Shown piece by piece: positions 1 to 15,500 of a stretch of DNA of 64,000 nucleotides. A program made the position numbers and the translations under genes. Origin of the DNA: Candidula unifasciata (taxonomy: Eukaryota > Mollusca > Gastropoda > Stylommatophora > Geomitridae); the NCBI GenBank assembly GCA_905116865.2, contig CAJHNH020000224.1:2046910-2110909 (forward strand), in the 5' to 3' direction. Below the pieces are notes generated by a model, which saw only the letters and a program-made list of their open reading frames with translations, had not been told where the DNA came from and made no database searches. The stretch's first letter is position 1; each line of letters opens with the position of its first letter.

Positions 1-520
1 TACCAACTATCACCTCTGCTTAAACATCCAGATATAACCATGAAGACCAAAAGACAATTGATAAACACCATCTTCATTCCAACACTCTGCTACCAATGCC
101 AGACATGGACAATCAACAAGACCCACGAAAGAAAAATAGAAGCCTGTGAAATGAAATGTCTAAGAAAAGCAGCGAATAAGACCAGACTAGACAGGATAAA
201 GAATATAGACATTAGAAACACTGTAAAAACTACACCATGTTTAGACTACATAGAACATCAAAGAATGAAATGGTTTGGACATCTAACCAGGATGAAAAAT
301 GATCAAATAACATCACAAATTTTCAACCAAAGAAGCTCAGGATATAAGGCAAGAGGAAGACCAAGGAAACGGTGGATTGACGGGGTCTCCGAAACCTGCC
401 AAAAGCATGGCCTCAGAACATCAGATGCTGCCCGCCTTGCTTACGGCAGGAACTTGCATCTCCCCACAACGCTTAGCGGCATACGTGGAAGGAAAAAGTA
501 AAAGTAAAGTAAAGTAAGTA
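1..520 (+). mobile_element. RTE-like LINE, 3' end of reverse transcriptase ORF (5' truncated by window)
   Basis: The frame is open from base 1 to the stop at 499-501. Its protein carries the C-terminal signature of RTE-type endonuclease/reverse transcriptase proteins: PTLCYQCQTW, a KIEACEMKCLRKAA segment, MKWFGHLTRM and RGRPRKRW. This is the region after the RT thumb, so the catalytic part lies off the window. The element ends in an AAAGTAA-rich simple tail at about 496-520, as non-LTR elements often do. The same signature recurs at about 45.1-45.3 kb (+) and 52.9-53.3 kb (-), so it is a dispersed family. The fragment is intact over 166 codons, making it one of the younger LINE pieces here. 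Exact clade is uncertain. Confidence 0.75.
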
Positions 521-3337
<2,817 letters not shown>

Positions 3338-3501
3338 GTGGACAGTGGACTGTGGAAACTTCTACAGGTCCTACAGGTATTACTGGTGATGCAACAGATG
3401 TTACAGTGATTTTCTGTGGTAGCAGAAAGGAAAGCAGTCCAGTGAGCCTAAGTCCACAGAATGATAACCCTTTCCAGCCTGGCATGAAAGATCTTTTTGA
3501 G
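3338..3501 (+). CDS. PLAT gene exon 1 of window: domain A1, first part
   Basis: Acceptor cttctag and donor gag|gtttga. It enters in phase 1 (GT completes a codon) and leaves in phase 0. It encodes a WTVETSTG..G..GDATDVTVIFCG start and ends QPGMKDLFE, matching exon 14 (QPGMVDHFD). The intron (2074 bp) holds a poly-C tract at about 3671-3692, a SINE-C copy, a SINE-B copy and a SINE-A copy. Confidence 0.85.
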
Positions 3502-6500
3502 GTTTGAAAATGTTATTCATAACAAGTACACAGTTATTCACAGTGTTTTTCCATCATCACCATCAATTTCCACTTTTGCAGTTAAGCATCGCTTGGGGGA
3601 ATGGTTTGCGATTCATTGCTTGATGGGTAGCAATCTTCCTGCTTCTTGTCATAACTGCCCATTAACTATTCCCCCCCCCCCCCCCCCCCCCCATATATCT
3701 CCCACCTCCTTCACTCCAGTAACCTTAAAACACTTTTGGGCAAGGCATAGTATCTGTTTAACCCCATAATCAGGTTAACATGAAACCATGAAAGCAAGTG
3801 GTGGCATGAGCTTGAAGGCAGCCAACAGATAGTTGTTGGTCATGATCTAAGGCTCCCTGACCATAGGGCAGAGGATCACACTGTAGTATTAATGGCTACG
3901 GTCACCCAACCATTGTTGTGACTGCCAAGAAGAAACGCAGTGGCACACTATCTTCTTATAGATGCCAAAAATAGTCATGATTGGCGACATGAAGCCAGTC
4001 AGCTGTGACTGTTTCCCATAGTTTGGTACCTGAAGCATAAGTAAAGCCATTCAGTCAAAACCATTTCCCATTATCTTGAGGTTTTCAGTTTTAAGTTTGA
4101 ACAACGAATCAACATCATGGCACACGGGTAGTACCCCGTAAGTGCTCCATTCTTCTTCTAACTTAGGTCTGAGTCCGAAGAAGTTCAGCACAGTGCACAT
4201 GCTCTGTAGCACCGGCGAGGATCCTGAAATACTTTTGGTAGGTTTTTCACTCTATATTTTGCCTGAGCAGCACCGTTAGGCTACTATTTTCGATTTCTAA
4301 CTGCCAAGGGCTCGCAGCATTTTTCTCCATTATGTTCTATCCTTAATCAGTTCAGTACCATGCATAGAATCCAGTCCAGCACTTTTGACCTCCCTTTTTA
4401 ATGCTCATTTAAGGGTTTCTTTTGGGTACCCTCACCTTCTTTGTCCCTTTATTTCCCATTGTAGTGCCTGTTTGATGACTCTCTGCTCATTTCTTCTCAG
4501 GATGTGTCCACTTTAGTACCATCTTTTCTGTTTTACAACTGTTGATACTAGTGACTACACCCTGTGTGGGTTCCAGGGCTCCATTGAGGGGAAAACAGGA
4601 ATAGACCCATTGCCTCCCCAACAAGCATGTCGTCAGAGTTGACTATATGGGGGTTTTCTTTGAAGTCAGAGTGCATCTGCCTGAAAGGCACAAAGAAATA
4701 AGTCAGATATGTAAAATGAATGTGCACACAAGATTCAGGTTCTGAACCAAGACTAAGTTCAGAGGTGCATGAACAACCAGAACTTTCTGCAGGAGTTTAG
4801 AGCGAGTGAACGTGAAGAAGAAGAAGACTATTGGTTGTCCTAACATTTCTCTTATTTCTTTACTCCTCTTGAATTTATTCCAATTTAATTTCAACATTTT
4901 CCTGAGGCATTTAAATTTTGTTCCATATCTTTAGTGGTTCTCCAACTTTCACTGGCACATGTTAAAATTTTGAAAACTTTAGATTGAAAATAACTTAATT
5001 TGGTTTTTAAACTATATGGTTAAGATTGCATATTTTATTCAAGTATTAAAAGCTGCTGATGCCTTGCCAATGCATGTCATAATTTCTTTCTTTGTATTTC
5101 TTTCACTATCAGTAATTACTACCTAAATAATTAAATTGATCTGTTACTTTAATTCCTTTTGTCTCTAGAGTTACAATTGCTTGATCTGTTATTTATATTT
5201 ATGTAAACAAAGTAAAGGAACCAATTCCCTCGCATTTTAGGCCCATTAGGCATATAGGGCTAGACCTATATTTTATAGACCAGTCAGGACTTAGTGGGTG
5301 ATGTGTTCAACATCATGTCAACTGCCTTTACCTCCCAGGACATTACCTGGTACCCATGTAAGACTTCATCAGCCTGGGAGCCAAGGTCATTTTTGAATAA
5401 AGACAGGCTCCATTTGGAATTGAACTCACAACCTTCTGATCCGCATATGAGCATCTAGTAACTACACCATGATGGCTTCCATGTATATCTATATGCCTTA
5501 GTTTAATTTTGAGACATTTCATAAATGCAATATTTCATGAACAGTTTCTAATTTTTTCGTGCTTAAATATTACAGTTAGGTCTCGCTGAAGATGTTGGTG
5601 AGCTCATCAAAATCAGACTTGGCTTTGAGGATAACTCAGTACATAAGAAATGGCACCTGAAAAAGGTTAATTAGATAATATTGACTGTTTAGTATGTATA
5701 GTAAATTATTTTTTAGGAAGGTTCTACTGTGCTCTCTTAACTCTTTTCGTCTTGGAAGTTTTTTCAGCAGGAGGCGGGGGTGGGGAGATGTAATTTCTGT
5801 GAAACATCATGTGTGTACTGCTTTCAAAAAGGCTAGAGACACAGTTGGGTGACAGTTGGAGGAGTCAGATTTTTTAAATATTTTTTTATTGTTACTTCTC
5901 TGACAAAATTTAAACTTTATAAGAACACATGTGATGTTTGAGATTTATGTAAAATGACCAATAATGAACTACAAAATGTCTATTACAGTAACCTGAAAGA
6001 AAATTATGCCTAAAACGGTACCGATATTGCCAAGGTCAAGGTAAAGGTGAGAGAATTGACTTCATGGCACCAGGTTTTATCCCATATGGCTCAGTCTCTC
6101 TCCACAGAACAGCAAAATGCCTGCTTAGAGTGTCATAGAGTGCACAGCCTCTACAGCTCAAGTGATGATCCCTAGGAATCTCCATAAAAATTGCGCTCGT
6201 GAACTGAATGGCGCCACCCTGAAATAAACCGATGACTTTCAGAGCGTGAGGCAAATGGCTTGACCCCTTTACCACAGAGACAGCTAAAGATTATGCCTAG
6301 AAAAAGCCCTGATAATAACTCTTTCAGGACCACATTTTTTCTGGGGTTTGGACAACATTAATTTTGAGTAGAATTTTTAATACTGCAACATGACAAAACT
6401 AAAACCTTCCTGAAGAAAATGTATTGGCAGTATCGAGACAAATAGTATATCGAATTAAAGAGAGATGAGAGCAGAATAAATCTAAACTATTGAAGTGTCA

Positions 6501-9500
6501 GTATTACAGAAGAATTTTATCAAAATCACACAAAATTCAAGGATCTTAGACACATGTGAAGATTATTCCCACACAAAATGTTGTGCTCACTGTACTTGTT
6601 CAACAACACTGCTTTCTATTTCTAAAAATTCACTTGCTTTCTCTGTTCAATTCTGTATCAGATAGTTTTTTTTTTAAACAACTAATTTAAATACTTTGGA
6701 TATTATGATCATTTTTGTATGACATGTCAGATTTAAAAAAAAAACGAAAATCAGGAAAACAGCCGATCAAAACAGATGATCCAATTGAAATATTTTATTA
6801 ATTCTTCATCGTAAGCTAAATTATCAGCAGTAGGTTTATCATATGCATTATGAATCACAATATCAAGACTATTGTCACTATCTGGCTGAGATTCATCAAC
6901 AACAGAGTAGTATGAACAGCTCTAGACCTTTTCCCTTATCATTTGCTATAGAAAAATCACGTAAAAATCGTATCACATCTAAAAATTTTTAAACAGTTCA
7001 GAAATTTAAACAAAAGCTATGCCGAATATTGAAAACAAAAGAACTTTGTGTCACTAATTCTAGTTTTTTAAAACATGTGCATGCAAATTCTTTTTCCCAG
7101 CAAATAAAACATATTAAAGTGTCTCTATGATGAGCCACTGTAGTGGCTAAAATTCAGAACTTGGTGGATTCCAAAAGCCACTTAAGTGGTCATTAGTCCC
7201 TAAAGTGTTAAGTATGTGTGAATCTTTATATTACCTAAAACTGCATGTGTATTTTACTTCTTTAGATCACATTTGAGGATAATGACACCAAAGATACATT
7301 CTCATTTGAACCAAGAGAGTGTCTTTCTGTCAGTGATGTTTCTGATGGCTATTTAGAATTTCCTGTCATCTGGCCAGGAGTTCCAATTCTTCCTAGTGAG
7401 ATAATTTAATATTTTATTATTGATTGCCTGCTTGTGTTACATCTTGTAACAGTTTCATCTTTTTTAGATTTATATTTAAAATAGTGGAAAAAGAAGAATA
7501 AGAAGCCGTAAAACAGTTTATATTCTGTTTAAAATAACCTCTAATTACTGGCATTTCTAAGGCTAATAGATTGTAATGGTTGGAGCATTTACAGAGAATG
7601 GCAAATGACAGCAAGACAAAAACTGTAATAAAGAGATGAACAGGAGAAGACTACAAAGCAGACTAAGAAGACAGAGAGATAATATAAGGCAGACCTTCAA
7701 ACACTTGAAATCACCAACTGGAAAGAGAAGGCAAATCAGAGAGGTGAATAGAAGTGGGTGATATCTGCAGCAATGAACATCAGAGAATCAGAATGCTAAC
7801 GATTTAATTTAAGTCAGTAGGGGCTAAAATTTATCATAATTATTTCACATTATTTTTGTTTAAGTTTATCTTGACTTCAGATGTTTTTGAGGTAGTTTTT
7901 TTTTTTTTTACATTTTTTTTTTTTACATTCGGTAGAACGTGATATCACATGCTAAATAATTTAAATAGGCTTCAAATTGTATTTAAAAAATATTGCCAGG
8001 GTTGCATTTCCTCTCACTTATCATTTCTTTTTATTCAAGGCCTAGGACCAAAGATGATTTGCCAAAGCAGTCGCCACCAATTTGTTGATCTAGCACTGTT
8101 AATTCACCTTTCTTACCTTACTTTAGATTATAACCTAATGTAAGACCATTGTCCTAATTTCTCGGTTAATGCCCCTACATAAAGCAGACAACAAGCTAGA
8201 AAACACATTTCTGAATCTCTATGCACAAAAACTGTGAAAATCAGTTATTGATTCATGGTAATTGAAACAATATTTTTAATTAAAATTGTTTTATAAATTG
8301 ATTGTTTGTTTTCCTGCAAAGCGTTTTTGAACTGGGCAAGCCTTACCAGTGTGAGGCTGACAGCTTAATTGTGTAGGTTACTATGGCTTCAAATCCAACC
8401 AGTCATGAAAGTCTACAGAGAATGTAACATGTATTGGGAGCCACTGCTCCGTTAGAAAATGTAAAGCAGGATAAGGATACTTTAACAAAGCGTAAGCGTA
8501 AAATCACACATATATTAGTTTACAAATGAACTATGTCAGTGTAACAGTAAAGGATCCTTTTCCACACCATCAGGAATATTTGCCTTACGGTGCTAGGCTT
8601 ATATTTTACAGACAAACGGCATTTGATGGCTGATGTGGTTAACATCTCGCCTGCCACCTTTACTTTCCGGGACTTTACCTGGTACCCATTGAAGGCTGGG
8701 TCAACCTGGGAGCCGAGGTCATTTTTGAAAAAAAAAAAAAAAATTACACCTTTGTTTGGATTTGAACCCATGACCTTCTTATCTTTAGGTGAGCATCTAG
8801 CTGCTACATGATGGTGACTCCTACTATATAAGTGTATTATTTGTATATTTTTTGTTGAGTTTAGTTATATAATTTTCTGTAACTCTACCAACAAGGTTAG
8901 TCTTTTGTTGCTGGTTCAGCTTGACAACTTCTTAACTCTTTGAGTCCCTGGGGGTTTAGCATCACAGGCCCAGGGGGTAGTAAAGAAAGTAATAAAATCG
9001 GTGCATCATGTGTTAATTGGGCTTTTAGGTAGGAACCTATGAACGTATGATGCGTTTCTTGGGCCTGAAAGAGTTAAATATATATATATTTATTGGCTAC
9101 TCATTTCAGTTGTGAAGTATATCATCACAATAGAGGCAGGAGATGTTCCTCATGCTGCCCTCAAGGAACCTATTCTAGTTAAACTTGATGGTGAAAAGGG
9201 CAGTACAGGATACCGATCTTTGAAAAACAGAACTGAGAGTCATCATCATCAACAGGGGCAGGTAAATTGGTTGACATTTATCTCTGAGATTTAATTTACT
9301 GAATCATGACTTTTTACAAATGTTATTGGAAGACAGTGGAAACATAAAAAACATCTTTACAATGTTGTTGTTGTTGTTGATTTCTCGTTAAATGTATAGG
9401 ATATAATCTTTATGAATTTTAATTTAAAAAAGAATTCTTTCAGCCGAAATACACAAAATACACTGTCTGTTGTTTCACTATGTTTTACCATAATACTCTT

Positions 9501-12500
9501 AATAACCTTGTGTTTCTTTCGTTTGACTAATGATGAATGAGCCATTTCTAGGATCTTCTTCTTTTTAGTGTTTACCGGTTGTAAACCTCATCTGAAATTT
9601 CTGGCTGTTCATCCACTTCTGGACTTTGGCCTTGATCTAGCGCTTTAATTTTTGTGCACAAATCAGTTTCACAGATTTATCTTTTTTTGTATGCAGACTG
9701 TTGTTTCCTTTCCTCTCAGGCAGATGCATGCCAACTTGTAAGGAAACACACCTAATTAGTAGTTTCCCATGGCTTGTCATCAAAGCCTACCCAATGTGGG
9801 ATGCAATTTTTCCTTATTTTGAAACCCCACTTCGGCTGTTGTTGGGGGCCCTAATATAACCTGATGGTTGAACATGGTTTCTGGGACTTGCGCCTGTGTG
9901 ATTCTTATCCGAATGGTGGCACTTTATGTCACTGAATGTTTGTCGCTCGTTGTGCGGTTCTGGTGGAGTTGAACTTCATTCATTCCTTTGGCATGCTTGT
10001 TGGGAGTAAATTAAAAAGATACTTATATTTAAAACTGGAACTATAATGAAGTCAGGTCCAAAATCAGAGTGACTTCCCTTTCCATTCATGCCTCGTTCTG
10101 AGGACTCATGTCTACTATGTTGGAGGTGGGGGGGGGGGGGGGGGTGTGTCATGATATGGTTTGCTTTGGCATTTGGTCGGTAAATATAATGTTTGTCGGA
10201 GGTTGTGTTGTCGTCAGTCTCTTGAAGGCCCCCAGGCGACTGAGTACAAATAAGAAGGAGGTGGTGCAGCCGTGATGGTTTGTGAGATGTATTCCTATGT
10301 TTGTTGCCGGTGGCTTCCCCTTAGATGGAAAGCGTGCTTACAAGGAACATAGGAATAGAAAAACATGACAGTTTCCGTACTACCTAAGCATCACCCAGGT
10401 AGCAAAATATTGAAATAATCATGCAAGTCAGCGGTAACGAGGCGAAAAAAAAAAGAGGTTTTCAAGCAGTGACAAAAAAGGAATGCATGAAACCCCCACA
10501 ACATAGTAGACTTTCTTTGTCAGAACGAGGCATGAATAGGAAGGGAAGTCACTCTAGCTGTGGGCCTAACTTCGTTACATGCACTGTAAAACTTTCTTAT
10601 TTATGGACAGCACTGAGTGATCTCATACTTTCTGGGAATTAAATATCCCATACAAACTTGGGGAAAGCTTCACGTTAAGAAAAAAGAAAAATCTAATTCT
10701 AACTTTTTATGTCTGTACTTATCAATAAAGGAAAATACTTAAATATTTAATGATAAAGTAAAGATACACTAATATTAGGACAAATGCCTTTCTATAGTAG
10801 ATATTAAGCCTTACAGTGTGCACTGGTATGGTTTTCACATTTACTTGGCCATCTTATCGTGTAGTAGAGTACACTTCTTGTGTTTTACTTTAACTCTTTT
10901 GATTGTTACTACAGAGCTTTATTCAAAATGTCTGTGTTCATTAAAGGTGAAATTTAAAAAAAGAGATATCTGATTTCTCTCAGAGATACTTCAGATAAGT
11001 GACTATATATTCTGCTTCATATTTGGGAGATTGTACATTTTTATAATGTACTGAAGAAGGCTCTCTAGACATAACATTCACTTGTCATCTGTATTAATGT
11101 GAAGCTGACTGGTTTTACTTTTCATTTGTGTTTGATATCTTCTCTTGATATGTGTTCATTAGAGTATACATCTTTGAGTCTTCATGAGTAACACTTTTAT
11201 TTATGGGCCAGAACTAGTTAAAGTCACAACTGGGACATAATGGGTTATTGTAACAGATTAACAGGATTTTTGGTTCACTCCTTTATGTGCTTGACCGAGT
11301 CGTGTATAGTCTGTTATAGAAGTCATGGACTGATAGACATGCATCTGCTATGAATCTGAAAGGGTTTCACTGATCAAAACAAAAACAAACAAAAAAACTG
11401 AATACCAGAATGTTGCTCATCTTTGGTGCATGTCAGAAGTGAGGCGACATCTTTGAAATGTCATCATGACCTCACCCTGTTCCACTGCAACATATGCCAT
11501 GTGATGAAGACTCTTGTTATCTTTAACGATATTGACAAGTTACAAGACAGAGGAGTGACTGGCGGAAAGGTTAGAATGCTAGGCTGTCATGCAGGAGGCC
11601 TGGGTTTGAATCCTTGGTAAGGCGGTAGATTTTTTTCTGTTAGAGGCAAAAATAAAATCCCTAATGGCACAGTATATGGCAACAGCAGTAGTCAAGCGAC
11701 CTTAAATCCTAAGCTCAAAGCCCGCCCTCCCCCTTTTTTTGCACCTACACAGCAAAAGTAAAAGTGGTACATGCAACCAGTAATGGCAGTTTTTAACAAG
11801 GCAGTGGCATAGTTATTGTAATTTCTATTCACACTTTCAATGTTTCCATTTAAAGCCCCCTCGTATATTATGTTTGGGGTAATCAGTGAGCATGTATTGA
11901 GTTGTCTGTTGTTGAGAGTTACAAATTTAAACATCCTTTCACAATTTACTTATTTATGTTTGGGTAATTTATATTTTTTTCTGTTTTTGATTTTATATAA
12001 GACCATAAAATCAGAGATAGAAGTGGTCAGTCTGATGAGACTGAACAGCATTACAATTGGACATACCAATAATAATCCAGGTAACAATTGTAATTATTAA
12101 ATTTACCTTTTTGTCTTTTTTTATCTACTAGTATATGAAAACTTGTAGAAGTTTGTAGAAATTTGTAGAAGGAAAAGGTACAAAAAATGCCATATACATC
12201 CTAAGGACATTGTCAGAAAGAGCTATAGAAGTAAAGACTGATTTGTACATATGCTTCATAGAAACATGAAGAAGTAATCAAACTGTTAGAAAAATTAAAC
12301 ATTGATGGGAAAGATCTACGAATAATAAAGAATATGTATTGCCAGCAAACAGCAGCTATAAGAATTAACAACTGTTTAGGTACATTTCAAAGCATAAAGA
12401 GGGACGTACGACAATGATGTGTACTGTCACCTGATTTGTTTTCAATATACAGTGAATATATAATGAGAGCTTTAATTGGTATGCCCGGAATTGTGGTTGG

Positions 12501-15500
12501 TGGGCACAATATAAACAATTTACGTTATGCTGATGACACAGTCTCGATAGCAACAAGTCAGAAAGAACTACAGGAAATGATAGACATTGTGGTGTTAGAA
12601 AGTGGAAGAATGGGCCTCAGTTTGAATAATGGGAAGACAGAAGTAATGGTGGTATCAAAGAAACGAATTATTCATAAGTGTGTAATAAAAGTTGATGGTA
12701 TTATTTTAGGAAAAGTACAGAAATTTAAGTATCTGGGCACATGGATAACATCAGATGGAAGATGCATAACTGAGATAAGAAATAGAATAGGACAGGCAAA
12801 AACTGCATTTTATAAGATTAAAAACATCTTGTGCAATTTATCCTTGTCATTGAGAGTTAGAAAAAGAATTCTTGCTTGCTACATACATCCAGTTTTAACA
12901 TATGGCTGTGAATCCTGGACAACCGGTAGGCAGGCCAAACAATTTCTGGAGGCCTCGGAGATGTTTTTTTACAGAAGAATGCTTAGAATACCTTGGACAG
13001 CCAAAAAGAGCAACCAAGAGGTTTTGAAAGAGGCGGGAGCCCGAAGACAACTTATCACAGACATTAGAAGGAGACAGTCATCATTTTTACGGCCATGTTA
13101 TGAGAAGAGGGAAAATAGAACATATTATGACCACTGGAAAGATATGTGGAAGGAGAGATAGAGGAAGACAACGAGAGAAGATGCTTGACAGTCTTGTTGC
13201 ATGGCATGGAGGTGGGTTGGCACATGAACTGATACATGCTGCAGGAGATCACAGATTATGGAGAGGCATGATCGCCCACGCCAATCGGCAAGGCACCTGA
13301 TGATGATGATGATGGTATGAAAACTATTCTTATTATGTTAAGATGCATTATAGTCTAATTATTTTAAATCATAAAGATGACATCAAATCACCATATGTCA
13401 AGAATATACTTGGAATGCCAGAATCAGCACTGAGGAAGAAAATATTGAATGACAGTGTTATTATTATAATGTGACTTTATTCTTACACTTTTCCAATTAA
13501 CCCACACACAGCATCAGACAAGATTTCAACAGTGAAAAAATTAGCACACAGCTAGCTAATAAACCACATAAACATACTGCATATGCACAATAATATTTTT
13601 CAACAGTGTTTGTCAGTGAGGTCAAAACGAGACTTACTTAAAAAATATGCCTTTTATTACAAGAATACCTCTGCCCAAGGTTCTAGCATGACAGTTACAC
13701 AAATTAGTTGCATATTTGGGGCAAACTTAGAGCACAACTAAAAGAGATAATGCCTTATTACAGGTTTTTGAAAACAAAGTCTTACGACAACTCTTTGGAC
13801 TCATCAAAGATGCAAACAGCGGGAAGTGGAGAGTGAGAAGCAATAACAAAATTCATAATCTGTTTAAATCACCTCTGATCACTGGCATCATGAGAGCTAA
13901 TAGACTGAAATGGTTGGGGCATATTGAAAGAATGTCAGATGACAGAGAAGTAAAAACTGTATACACAAGGAGATGAATGGTCGTAGACCACGAGGCAGAT
14001 CAAGAAGACGATGGAGAGATAATATCCAGACAGACCTGCAAACACTTGGTGTCACCAACTGAAAAGAGAAGGCTAACCAGAGAGATAAATGGAGGTGGGT
14101 GATATCTGCAGCAATGAACCTCATGGGCTTGGAATGCTGAAGAAGAAGAAGAAGTTGCATATTGTTTACAGAATATCACTGACCAACTCCAGCATTTATT
14201 GGCTGTTTGTGGTTTTACTAGGTAATTTTACATTAATTAGTTTGCCATTGCTTTCTGAATTGTCAGCACTCCATACTATTGTTAAAGTCAATTAAAAGCA
14301 GCCTGCAGCTTGATAATTATTGTCTGCGGCATCATAGTTACCATCTTTATATTCTTCCCTTGGTACTAATTTTAATTTATTAAAACCAAAGTATGCATTT
14401 ATTAATTTTAATTTATTAACGGTATTACAAAAGGGTACTTATTCAAAGAATATGAACTGTGTTGCATAATAATGAAACAAAGTAAGCAATTCACCATTTT
14501 GTTATTTCAGGATCTGGGTGGTATCTTTTTGGTGTGACAGTACAACCAAGCAATGAAGAGAGAGATTATGTGTTTCTTTGTAACAGGTTAGCAAACATCA
14601 TCATTTAATCACAGCATTATAGATCTTAGCAGGAAAAAAAAAAGGGAACTTATCCTAGTTTTAAAAAAAATTCCAGAACTTTTGAGCTACTAAATGTAAA
14701 ATAAAAGAAAGTGAAGGAAGATTTACCAGAACCTTCCATTTTAGTGAAAAGCTTATATACAGATTGCTTACTGGACGTTGTAAATGTAAAAGTTTCTTGT
14801 ATGGTAATAGGGTTTAAAATAAACTAGACCAGTGTGGTTACTGTGCCCATCTTTACCATCTTTCCCTCTCATGTTATAAAGAGTTTAGGTCAAAGTTAAT
14901 TTCAGAAAGATTTACTTTACTCCACTAAGTTTTATCCTATATGGCTTGGCCTCCACAGAAAGGCTAGTCATCTGCTGATGTTACAACATTGACAAACTGT
15001 ACATGATGATGAAACATAGCAAAGGAAAATGAAGAACACACTTTTATTTTGATGAGGCAAGACAAATCCAGAAACAGAATTGAGGCGAAAAACATCCATC
15101 ATATAAGTAAAGTAAAGGACCCTTTTCCACGCCTTTACGTGTATAGGGCATATAGGGCTAGACCTATATTTTTATAGACCAATCGGCACAAGATGGGTGA
15201 AATGGTCAGCATCACGCCAGCCGCCTTTACTTCCCGGGACTGCACCTGGTACCAACTCAAGGCTGGGTCGACCTGAGAGCCAAGGTCAGTTTTGAAAATA
15301 GTCCGGCTCCACCAGGGAGCGAACCCATGACCTTCCGATCATCTGCGAGCATCTAGCCGCTCGGCCACGGCAACTCCCATCCAACAAATAACAAGGCAAT
15401 ATAACCATAATGAAAAAAAAAAGATAGAAGGATCCTAGTTAATACTAGGAACATAATTAGTTTTTCCATTTGTATTCATTCATTTGCACACACACACACA

